Shown: one piece after another, positions 8,816-15,611 of the stretch
Layout: each line of letters begins with the position of its first letter
Position numbering within the stretch: position 1 is the first letter of the stretch
DNA from: Microseira wollei NIES-4236
Lineage (GTDB): Bacteria; Cyanobacteriota; Cyanobacteriia; Cyanobacteriales; Aerosakkonemataceae
Assembly (NCBI RefSeq): GCF_020521235.1
Contig: NZ_BLAY01000110.1
Location: 1 to 34,136, forward strand
Reading direction: 5' to 3'
Length of the DNA: 34,136 nt
Program-made: the position numbers and the translations under genes
Notes under the pieces: generated by a model
The model's database searches: none
Told to the model about the DNA's origin: nothing
The model's input: only the letters and a program-made list of their open reading frames with translations

Positions 8816-9189
8816 ACAAGCGAATTCTGGTAATCGATAACGAGGAATATATTCGGGAAGTCGCCCAGATTTGCTTAGAAACGGTGGCTTCTTGGACGGT
8901 GCTAACGGCGGGTTCGGGTAGCGAAGGCTTAATATTAGCCGAGACTTCGCAACCCGATGCCATCCTGCTAGACGTAATGATGCCCGATATGGACGGAATT
9001 ACCACCTTTGAAAAGTTAAAGGCGAATCCAGTCACACAGAACATTCCGGTGATTTTGCTCACGGCTAAAGTACAAGCTTCTGACCGTCGCCGGTATGCTG
9101 AAATGGGGTTAAAGGCGGCGATCGCTAAACCCTTCAATCCGCTACAGTTAGCTTCCCAGGTCGCCGAAGCTCTAGGCTGGGACCTCTGA
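8809..9189 (+). CDS. Single-domain response regulator (CheY-like)
   Basis: 126 aa, a complete receiver and nothing else. The acidic pair is in ILVIDNEEY, where the second acidic position is Asn-Glu-Glu rather than the usual Asp-Asp. The phospho-Asp is in AILLDVMMPDMDG, the Thr in ILLTAK and the Lys in AIAKPFNP. It follows the GAF-PAS kinase after 24 bp and is probably co-transcribed, so it is likely its direct phosphoacceptor or a shuttle to the Hpt-containing regulator upstream (inference). Its start codon lies inside a heptamer repeat and no strong ribosome site is seen, so translation may rely on coupling to the upstream gene. Confidence 0.9.
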   Translation: MTNKRILVIDNEEYIREVAQICLETVASWTVLTAGSGSEGLILAETSQPDAILLDVMMPDMDGITTFEKLKANPVTQNIPVILLTAKVQASDRRRYAEMGLKAAIAKPFNPLQLASQVAEALGWDL

Positions 9190-9485
9190 CCCTAACATGG
9201 CGAATCTCAAGGGAAAACTACGGTAAACCTTCATTTTCACGGCGGGGATCGCATATCTGCCCTGGGGCTTAGGTAAAAATATCTAACTTTGAACAGGTAT
9301 AAAATTGTTGTAGCATTCTCCTTTGTAGGCACTACACGTAAGTTCCTGCCGCGAAAGTGCCGGTTAAAATTTTTTTAATTCCTCACAATTTCCTCAACTT
9401 TTTTTCCTAACCTCAAAGTAGAGCTGACCCAGTTATCGACTTAACTGTAGTCACACCAGGCTCCAGTTGATTGTAGAGGTTCGGG
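9190..9485. other. Intergenic region, nothing assignable
   Basis: About 300 bp between the receiver gene and the 74-aa gene. There is a T-run after a weak CCGGTTAAAA context near 9360-9375, but no clear stem, so I do not call a terminator. No small gene or recognised RNA is visible. A promoter for the next gene is expected here. Confidence 0.4.
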
Positions 9486-9710
9486 ATGAGTACTGAAAAA
9501 GAAGCTCGCTCTGCAATGAACCAGCAGCGCCAGCAAGAAAAACACCTTCAACAGTCTATGCTCAGCCGCGCCGAGGCCGAGGTAGAAATACCTACCTCAG
9601 ATGGCATCGAGGCAGAAGCTAGGGAGTTAATGGCACAGCAACGTCAGCAGGAAGAGTCCTTGCAGCAGTCGATGCTCAGCCGTGCAGAAAGCGAGGTCGG
9701 CTTACCTTAG
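9486..9710 (+). CDS. Small helical protein made of two 31-aa repeats
   Basis: 74 aa, starting at an ATG with AGAGG 7-8 nt upstream. It is an internal tandem duplication. Residues about 7-37 (EARSAMNQQRQQEKHLQQ, then SMLSRAEAEVEIP) and 44-74 (EARELMAQQRQQEESLQQ, then SMLSRAESEVGLP) are about 75% identical. It is Gln/Glu/Arg-rich, without Cys, Trp or aromatic residues, and is predicted helical and soluble. The two halves could pack as a helical hairpin or coiled coil. I do not recognise the family. The conserved SMLSRAE-EV-(I/L)P tail of each repeat looks like a functional motif. The good ribosome site and repeat conservation argue for a real gene. Confidence 0.7.
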   Translation: MSTEKEARSAMNQQRQQEKHLQQSMLSRAEAEVEIPTSDGIEAEARELMAQQRQQEESLQQSMLSRAESEVGLP

Positions 9711-9769
9711 GATGCTCTGTAGCAAACCGCAGCATCTTTAACGGCAGCGTGGCGCGCCAAGACGCCGGT

Positions 9770-9793
9770 GTCAAAAGTCAAAAGTCAAAAGTT
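9770..9793. repeat. Heptamer repeat (GTCAAAA x3)
   Basis: Three direct copies of GTCAAAA followed by GTT, between two small genes. This is another heptamer family member commonly seen in cyanobacterial intergenic DNA. Confidence 0.75.
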
Positions 9794-9852
9794 CTTTGCC
9801 ATTTAACGATCGCGAATAATAACTAGGTGATAAATAAAAGGAGAACAAAGCT

Positions 9853-10038
9853 ATGTCTATTTTGAATAAAATCGGCTCGGCAATTCAATCGGTTTTAACA
9901 GGGATCAAAAACATGATTAAATTCGTTTCGGGAGCGATCGCGCGGATTTTTGGCCCAACTGACGATGAATATCCGCCTACAGGAGTTCAGCCTTTTGAAG
10001 GAGAATTACCTGAGAAAAAGAACAAACAAGCTTGGTAA
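9853..10038 (+). CDS. 61-aa protein with cationic amphipathic N-terminal helix
   Basis: It starts at an ATG with a strong AAAGGAG site about 9 nt upstream. Residues 1-34 (MSILNKIGSAIQSVLTGI, then KNMIKFVSGAIARIFG) form one long helix with hydrophobic Ile/Val/Leu/Phe on one face and Lys/Arg/Ser on the other. A Pro-rich acidic hinge (GPTDDEYPPTG) and a Lys-rich tail follow. There is no Cys and no leader-cleavage motif. The composition suggests membrane-surface binding. Possibilities are a peptide that curves or coats membrane, a leaderless bacteriocin-like peptide, or an anchor for a partner protein. I do not recognise the family, and no immunity or export gene is adjacent. Confidence 0.65.
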   Translation: MSILNKIGSAIQSVLTGIKNMIKFVSGAIARIFGPTDDEYPPTGVQPFEGELPEKKNKQAW

Positions 10039-10050
10039 GCTGCCCAAAAG

Positions 10051-10123
10051 GCTAATAGCTAATAGCTAATCGCTCCTAGAACCTGCTGGCAATTAGCAAT
10101 TAGCCATTAGCAATTAGCAATTC
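10051..10123. repeat. Heptamer arrays (GCTAATA and TTAGCAA)
   Basis: 10051-10071 contains GCTAATA repeats and 10090-10123 contains AATTAGC repeats with one variant. They sit between two small genes and end just before the AAGGAAACC ribosome site of the next gene. Confidence 0.8.
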
Positions 10124-10135
10124 AAGGAAACCTCC

Positions 10136-10540
10136 ATGAAAATTATCAGGAAGATCAACGACGAATTGGCGATCGCAGGACAGATTAACCCTGAACAGTT
10201 ACAACAGATTGCTCAGGAGGGATTTAAGTCGGTACTCAACCTGCGCGCGCCTGACGAAGAAGGCTTCCTGAGCAGCGAACAGGAACAAGCTGAAGCTTTG
10301 GGACTTTACTACGCGAACATTCCGATTAAAGTTGAGGCAATTAACGATGAAATAGCCACGCGGGTATTCCGCGTCATTAACGAATCCTTACCCAAACCAA
10401 TTCTCATACATTGCAGCAGTGCCAAGCGAGCTGCTGCTTTGGTACTGATGTATATCGCAATGCGCCAAGGAGCGACTTTTAAGCAAGCTTTTAACCAAGC
10501 CGAACAACTTGGCTTATTTGCCATACTTACCTACTCCTGA
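10136..10540 (+). CDS. DUF442 / beta-lactamase-hydrolase-like phosphatase
   Basis: 134 aa, with AAGGAAACC upstream of the ATG. The pattern matches the DUF442 (BLH phosphatase-like) family. The N-terminal strand pair ELAIAGQINPEQLQQIAQEG is followed by FKSVLNLRAPDEEG, then YANIPIKVEAINDE, and the catalytic loop HCSSAKRAA (Cys-X4-Arg, as in this family's HCrSGtRS). Family members are dual-specificity-like protein or sulfide-related phosphatases and are often stand-alone in cyanobacteria. The usual Gly of the P-loop (SG) is Ala here (SSAKR), so activity is likely but could be altered. It lies in a plus-strand run of small genes with no obvious pathway link. Confidence 0.8.
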   Translation: MKIIRKINDELAIAGQINPEQLQQIAQEGFKSVLNLRAPDEEGFLSSEQEQAEALGLYYANIPIKVEAINDEIATRVFRVINESLPKPILIHCSSAKRAAALVLMYIAMRQGATFKQAFNQAEQLGLFAILTYS

Positions 10541-10693
10541 ATCATCCGATCAGTAGATGCCGGTCATCAGTCTTAGGTCATAGGCTAGTAGGAACTGGGT
10601 AGGGGAAAATTATTCCAGCCGGAATACTCACAGATAGTTTCTCATTACAATTCCCAATTACCTCTAGGTTTAAACAAAAGCGAGGTGATAAAT

Positions 10694-11047
10694 ATGACCA
10701 AAACAATTGTCAATTTAACAAGGGAAGCGCTGGTTCAAGCGATTGAAAGTGTTTTGGAGACTTATCCCCATCATCCTTATCAAAAAGCTTTTTCCCTCGA
10801 TGACTTGCGTCAAGAGTTAATTGCTTACGTCCTGAGTCGCATCCCTAATTTCTACGTAGTTGAAGAGTATGCCGACCAATCGGTACACTCGACGGGTTTT
10901 TATCACTCTCCAGAAGAAAGGTGGCATCTGGAAGCTGCGATCCACCAGGGTATTGAATACGTACTCTGTAAAAATACAGAACAGGTTTGTCACCACATTC
11001 CGGAAGAAGTTGACCCCGGTTTCTGTGCGTCCAATTGGTTTGGCTAA
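10694..11047 (+). CDS. Small protein, possibly ComFB-like
   Basis: 117 aa. I chose the ATG at 10694 because GAGGTG lies 8 nt upstream; a GTG at 10685 would be part of that ribosome site. The central segment LRQELIAYVLSRIPNFY resembles the conserved helix of the ComFB family (IAYALNRLPPLY), and the downstream helix (LEAAIHQGIEYVL) fits too. ComFB-family proteins in cyanobacteria have been described as cyclic-dinucleotide receptors, which would suit a neighbourhood rich in diguanylate cyclases; here that is inference only. Three Cys residues lie in the C-terminal third (LCKNTEQVCHH, GFCASNW). If it is not ComFB-like, it is a hypothetical cyanobacterial protein. Confidence 0.55.
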   Translation: MTKTIVNLTREALVQAIESVLETYPHHPYQKAFSLDDLRQELIAYVLSRIPNFYVVEEYADQSVHSTGFYHSPEERWHLEAAIHQGIEYVLCKNTEQVCHHIPEEVDPGFCASNWFG

Positions 11048-11069
11048 ATCAGAGAGAGGAGTAAGGGAG

Positions 11070-11915
11070 ATGAGGGAGACAAAGGAGACAAGGGAGATCG
11101 AGAACAATTGGGCCCCACCTTTGCCATGCCCGATGCCCTATACTTCTGTCTACGGCCCGGTAATATCTTGGCGGTATGGGCGATCGCTCGGTATCGACCC
11201 CATCGGCGTCGTGTCTACCTGTTCGTTTAACTGCGTCTACTGTCAGCTGGGGGAAATTCAGCACCACACCACCGCTCGTCAAACTTTTATTCCCACAGAA
11301 AAAATAATACGGGATTTACAAGCGGTTAATCTAGCGGATGTGGATGTCATCACCCTCAGCGGCAGTGGGGAACCCACCCAAGCGTTGAATTTAGGAGAAA
11401 TTTTAACTGCCGCCAAGCAAATTGGGGGACGACCGATGGTAGTCTTGACCAACAGTACGTTTCTCGGCGAGCCAGAGGTACGCAGCGCCTTAAAATTGGC
11501 AGATATCGTCGCGGCGAAACTCGATGCAGTGTCGCCGGATCAACTGCGGCGGGTTAACCGTCCCGCAGGCGGAATAGAGTGGGTTGAAATTATAGCAGGA
11601 ATAAAGCAATTTCGTCAAGAGTATGCAGGTAATTTGGCGATCCAGACGATGATTTTATCGCGTTGGTCTGATGAGGCGCAAGGAGAGTATATCCGCCTGA
11701 TGCAGGAGTTGAAGCCGGATGAAATTCAACTCAACACGCCGACGCGGGGGCGATCGCTCACCCGCCAACTGGAAACGCGAGGCAATGACCCCCAAATCCC
11801 TCGCGATTCAATGCAGGTTCTCAAACCAGTCAGTCTTGATTTCCTGCAAGCATTTGCGGCAAAAATCCACAGCAGTACGGGTATTGCGGTGCGGCATAGG
11901 GATTTTAGATTTTAG
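11070..11915 (+). CDS. Radical SAM protein (COG0731-like)
   Basis: 281 aa from ATG 11070. The opening SVYGPVISWRYGRSLGIDP, the cluster motif CSFNCVYCQ (CX3CX2C for the 4Fe-4S/SAM centre), GSGEPT and a later LNTPTRGR match the COG0731-like radical SAM family. Members are often annotated as Fe-S oxidoreductases or wyosine-synthase-like, but the substrate is unknown in cyanobacteria. ATG 11133 (MPYTSVYGPV) is an equally plausible start, since relatives usually begin close to the SVYGP motif; the extra 21 residues come from purine-rich GGAGAC repeats. A longer open frame from 10860 overlaps the previous gene and is rejected. The last codons and the stop (RDFRF, TAG) lie in a TTTTAGA heptamer array. 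Confidence 0.88.
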   Translation: MRETKETREIENNWAPPLPCPMPYTSVYGPVISWRYGRSLGIDPIGVVSTCSFNCVYCQLGEIQHHTTARQTFIPTEKIIRDLQAVNLADVDVITLSGSGEPTQALNLGEILTAAKQIGGRPMVVLTNSTFLGEPEVRSALKLADIVAAKLDAVSPDQLRRVNRPAGGIEWVEIIAGIKQFRQEYAGNLAIQTMILSRWSDEAQGEYIRLMQELKPDEIQLNTPTRGRSLTRQLETRGNDPQIPRDSMQVLKPVSLDFLQAFAAKIHSSTGIAVRHRDFRF

Positions 11916-11930
11916 ATTTAAATCTGCAAG
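11901..11930. repeat. TTTTAGA heptamers and AGATTTAAATCT palindrome
   Basis: GATTTTAGATTTTAG supplies the stop codon of the radical SAM gene and runs into the 12-bp palindrome AGATTTAAATCT. The 39-bp gap separates two convergent genes. It may help end transcription, but there is no GC stem, so a terminator is not called. Confidence 0.6.
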
Positions 11931-11954
11931 TCTGTTATCTACAATCTACAATCC

Positions 11955-13976
11955 CTACTTTCTCCCCGTGAGTAAATAAGTTGTCATGTCTCCTTTACCT
12001 TTGATGGAAATACAACCCCGCTCCACAAATTGATACCGATCTTGTAATAGCTCATAGGTAGCGGGACTGACCTGAATTGCACCGGGGACGCCGTTTGTTT
12101 CCATGCGACTGGCAATATTAACTGTATCGCCCCACAAGTCGTAGCTAAACTTTTTAATGCCAATCACGCCAGCAACAACGGGTCCCGTATTCATGCCAAT
12201 TCTGACATTGAAACTTTTACCCGTTCTTTGATTAAATTCCTCAATTCCTGCCAGCATATCCAGGGACATTTCAGCGGCAAGGCAAGCATGATCGGGGTGG
12301 GGAAAAGGCAATCCTGCTACTGCCATATAGGCATCGCCAATGGTTTTAATTTTCTCCAAACCGTGGCGTTGTGCCAAGCGGTCAAACTCGGAAAACACCA
12401 CGTTGAGAATATGCACCAATTCCCCTGGTGATGTGGAAGCTGAAAATTCAGTAAACCCAACCAAGTCCGCAAACAAAACCGTTACGTCTTCAAAATGGTC
12501 GGCGATGGCGCTGGGGTCTTGTTTTAACCGCTGCGCGACGGGTTCTGGGATGATATTCAGCAATAATTGCTCGGTTTTTTGCTGCTGTTCGCGCAAAGCT
12601 TCTTGAGCGAATTTACGCGCCGTGATATCGGAAACCGTGCCTTCATAGTACAGCAACTTTCCCGTAGAGTCGCGAACGGCACGGGCATTTTCGCTGACCC
12701 AAATTTTGCTGCCATCTTTACGACGTACCAGGGATTCAAAATCGTGTACGGCATTATTTTGTTCGATGGCAGCGATGAATTCCTGGCGTCTCTGGGGGTC
12801 AATATAAACTTGTTTAGCGATATCGCCAACGCTCGATACGAGTTCTTCGGGGGAGTCGTAACCGTATATTCTAGCTAAAGCCGCATTGGCACTCAAGAAA
12901 CGTCCAGCAGGGGTGCTTTGAAAAATTCCCTCGACTGCGTTATCTACGATGCTGTGATATCTTTCTTCCGAAAGACGCAATGCTTCTTCAGCTTGCTTGC
13001 GCTGGATCAGGGAACCTAACTGAGTGGCAACGGCATTAACGAGTTGTACCAAATGAGGCTGTTCTGGGATACTTTCTTTTTTGAAGAAAACCAAAACTGC
13101 TAACACTTGATCGTTGGCGAGAATGGGAATGGCAAAACCAGCTTTTAATCCCACTTTAGCGGCGAGTTGGGCACGCAGAAAAGATTGGCTTTGTTCGAAG
13201 GAAACATCTTCTATCCATTCGGGTTCCTTGTTTGCCCAAACTCGTCCCGGTAGTCCGATATGGGGAGCAAAGGTAAATTTCAAGCTTTTCTGTTTGAATT
13301 CTTCTAAATTTATGTCGCCGATATACCAACCCTGAGCGTATTCTAAAACGGTGGCATCATCGGCGGGAACCCAAGCTTCGCCAAAATCCCAACCGATAGT
13401 TTCACAGACTAAACTAATCGTGACTTTGAGAGCTGAGTGAAAATCTGCGGCGCGACTAATCGCTTGGGTGGCGGCGAGTAAGAGGCGAATTTCTACTTCG
13501 GCTTTTTCGCGATCGCGTATTTCTTGTTCTAGCTGTTTATTTTTTATTTTCAGTTCCTCGTTCAGCCTTGTTTGCGCCAGTTGATTTTCTATTCTGGCTA
13601 AAACTTCTGGCACTTGGAATGGTTTTGTGATATAATCTACTCCCCCTACTTCAAAAGCTTTAACTTTATCTAATGCTTCGTCCAGGGCGCTAATAAAAAT
13701 GATGGGGATTTTGCTGGTTTCCGGTAGAGATTTTAACTTTTGACACACCTCATAGCCGTTCATTTCCGGCATATTGATATCGAGCAAGATTAGGTCTGGT
13801 GGTGACATCTGCGCTCCTTTTAAGGCAATTTTTCCGTTAATTGCCTTTCTGACTTGATACCCTTGCTGAGCTAGCATGGCGGATAACAGCCGTAAGTTAT
13901 TCGGCGTGTCGTCAACAATCAGAATATCGCCTTTTAATCCTGGTTCTTGCTCTTGACTCATCAAAATTTCTTCCAT
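11955..13976 (-). CDS. REC-GAF-PAS-class III adenylate cyclase
   Basis: 673 aa; the start ATG has AAAAGGAT upstream. Domains: receiver (about 16-135, LILLDINMP and ITKPFQ), short coiled coil, GAF (about 165-320, TIGWDFGEAWVP), PAS (about 335-460, GIFQSTPAGRFLSAN), helical linker, and class III cyclase (about 490-673). The metal-binding Asp residues are in VLFADLVGF and TIGDAYMAV. The base-selecting residues are Lys in EKIKTIGDAYM and Asp in SYDLWGDTVNIASRME, the pair found in adenylate rather than guanylate cyclases, so cAMP is the expected product. The transition-state Asn/Arg pair is present in VNIASR. It is the last gene of the operon, convergent with the radical SAM gene. The REC-GAF front half closely parallels the diguanylate cyclase encoded just upstream. 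Phosphorylation of the receiver by an operon kinase is the probable input (inference). Confidence 0.93.
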   Translation of the reverse strand: MEEILMSQEQEPGLKGDILIVDDTPNNLRLLSAMLAQQGYQVRKAINGKIALKGAQMSPPDLILLDINMPEMNGYEVCQKLKSLPETSKIPIIFISALDEALDKVKAFEVGGVDYITKPFQVPEVLARIENQLAQTRLNEELKIKNKQLEQEIRDREKAEVEIRLLLAATQAISRAADFHSALKVTISLVCETIGWDFGEAWVPADDATVLEYAQGWYIGDINLEEFKQKSLKFTFAPHIGLPGRVWANKEPEWIEDVSFEQSQSFLRAQLAAKVGLKAGFAIPILANDQVLAVLVFFKKESIPEQPHLVQLVNAVATQLGSLIQRKQAEEALRLSEERYHSIVDNAVEGIFQSTPAGRFLSANAALARIYGYDSPEELVSSVGDIAKQVYIDPQRRQEFIAAIEQNNAVHDFESLVRRKDGSKIWVSENARAVRDSTGKLLYYEGTVSDITARKFAQEALREQQQKTEQLLLNIIPEPVAQRLKQDPSAIADHFEDVTVLFADLVGFTEFSASTSPGELVHILNVVFSEFDRLAQRHGLEKIKTIGDAYMAVAGLPFPHPDHACLAAEMSLDMLAGIEEFNQRTGKSFNVRIGMNTGPVVAGVIGIKKFSYDLWGDTVNIASRMETNGVPGAIQVSPATYELLQDRYQFVERGCISIKGKGDMTTYLLTGRK

Positions 13977-14024
13977 TTTTTTTATCCTTTTACTGTAGTT
14001 TATACCAATTTTGTTGCTATCGTT

Positions 14025-15611
14025 TCATTGTATAGAGTGTACTGGGGACTCTGGCAGGGATATATCCGGATGGCATTTTCTCTGAAAACTAACCAAGTCT
14101 TCAACTACGACGCAGTTTCGTCCTTGGTGTTTGGCGGCATAAAGTGCTTTATCAGCAATGGTAATTAAGGTATCGGGGCACATCTCTGCATTGGGAATAA
14201 TACTGGCAACTCCTAAACTTAAGGTGACATATTTACTCACTTCAGATTTAGCATGAACCAGTTTAATCCTTTGAATTTGCTTTCGGATTGTTTCAGCCAC
14301 GTAGAAAGCTCCCTTCGCAGTTGTATTCGGGAGAATGACTGCAAATTCTTCCCCGCCGTAACGAGCAACTAAATCTGAATGACGCTTGACACTCTGACGA
14401 ATTGCTGCGGCTACATGCTGCAAGCAAAAGTCTCCGGCGAGGTGTCCGTATGTATCATTATAAAGTTTAAAAAAATCCACATCGCATAAAATTAAAGACA
14501 TCGGTAATTTTTCTCTAAAAAGTCGCAGCCATTCAAAGTAAAAATATTCATCAAACCGCCGCCGATTGGCAATTCCGGTCAACCCATCTAATGTGGCGAG
14601 TCGTTCTAGCTCCTGATTGGCTTTTACTAAAGCAGCTTCTATTTTCTTCTGGTGAATGAAAGAAGCTAATTGAGTGGCAACAGCTTTAACTAATTCAATT
14701 ATTCTGGGTTCTGGTTTGAGTTGATTTTTATTCAAAAAAACTAGAATGGCTAAAACTTGGTCATTCACAATGATGGGAATGCTTAAAGCCGTTTTAAGTC
14801 CTACTTCTTTGGCAATTTCGCTCCGGATGAAGCAAGCTTCTTGAGCCAATGATATATCTTCGAGCCACTCTAATTGCTTGGATACCCAAACATGACCAGC
14901 TATCCCAATATTAGGAGGCAATATTAAAGTTTTACTTGTTTCGATAAAATTTTCAAATTTTTGTTCGCTCACATACCAACCGCGACTATATTCGAGGGTG
15001 GCGGTTTCGTTGTTGGGAATCCAAGCTTCTCCTAAATCCCAACCAATTGTTTGACCTACTTGACGCAGAGTGATTTCCAAAGCATCGTGAAAATCTAGGG
15101 ATGCATTAATCAGTTTAGTAGTAGTTAATAAAAACCAAACTTCTTCTTCGGCTCGTTGGCGTTCAATTATCTCTAGTTGCAGTCTGGCATTTTGTTCGCA
15201 CAGTTGTTTCTGCATCTGATGAATGGTTAATTGATTTTCCACCCTTGCCAATACTTCTTCTATTTGAAACGGTTTAGCGATATAATCGACGCCGCCTACT
15301 TTAAAGGCTTTGACTTTATCTATTGTTTCGCTATAAGCGCTCAAGAAAATCACTGGAATATTGCGGGTTATTTCTAAGCTTTTTAATTCTTGACAAACTT
15401 CATAGCCGTTCATTTCCGGCATATTGATATCGAGCAAGATCAGATCTGGTTTGACTATTTGTGCCCCTTGCAACGCTAATTTTCCATTGATGGCTTGCCG
15501 GACTTGGTACCCTCGCGACGTCAGCATGTTGGTTAAGAGTCGCAGGTGTTCCGGTGCATCATCTACGATGAGAATATTGGCTTTTAATGGCGGTTTAGTT
15601 AGGTGGCTCAT
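14025..15611 (-). CDS. REC-GAF-GGDEF diguanylate cyclase
   Basis: 528 aa. Domains: receiver (about 12-130, LILLDINMPEMNGYEVC, IAKPFQ), coiled coil, GAF (about 165-325, TIGWDLGEAWIP) and GGDEF (about 345-510, beginning DGLTGIANRRRFDEYF). The active site GGEEF is intact, and RHSD lies five residues upstream, matching the allosteric RxxD site, so it should make c-di-GMP with product inhibition. There is no EAL domain. Its start overlaps the end of the 2370-aa kinase gene by 17 bp in another frame, implying translational coupling. The receiver and GAF closely match those of the adenylate cyclase encoded 48 bp downstream, so both probably respond to the same phosphoryl input and similar ligands (inference). 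Confidence 0.94.
   Translation of the reverse strand: MSHLTKPPLKANILIVDDAPEHLRLLTNMLTSRGYQVRQAINGKLALQGAQIVKPDLILLDINMPEMNGYEVCQELKSLEITRNIPVIFLSAYSETIDKVKAFKVGGVDYIAKPFQIEEVLARVENQLTIHQMQKQLCEQNARLQLEIIERQRAEEEVWFLLTTTKLINASLDFHDALEITLRQVGQTIGWDLGEAWIPNNETATLEYSRGWYVSEQKFENFIETSKTLILPPNIGIAGHVWVSKQLEWLEDISLAQEACFIRSEIAKEVGLKTALSIPIIVNDQVLAILVFLNKNQLKPEPRIIELVKAVATQLASFIHQKKIEAALVKANQELERLATLDGLTGIANRRRFDEYFYFEWLRLFREKLPMSLILCDVDFFKLYNDTYGHLAGDFCLQHVAAAIRQSVKRHSDLVARYGGEEFAVILPNTTAKGAFYVAETIRKQIQRIKLVHAKSEVSKYVTLSLGVASIIPNAEMCPDTLITIADKALYAAKHQGRNCVVVEDLVSFQRKCHPDISLPESPVHSIQ

Larger units (their letters stand above)
3830..9189 (+). other. Putative three-gene signalling operon
   Basis: The multi-domain regulator, GAF-PAS kinase and lone receiver follow each other on the plus strand with gaps of 92 and 24 bp filled by heptamer repeats. 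Kinase plus receivers plus Hpt give the parts for a complete phosphorelay. Co-transcription is inferred from spacing. Confidence 0.6.

Noticed and set aside
10860-11069. N-terminal extension of the radical SAM protein
   Set aside because: It overlaps the preceding small gene in another frame and has no ribosome site; the conserved family sequence starts after 11130.
15595-15611. Stop/start overlap as a sign of a split single gene
   Set aside because: The downstream gene begins with its own complete receiver in a different frame. It is normal gene overlap, not a frameshifted fusion.
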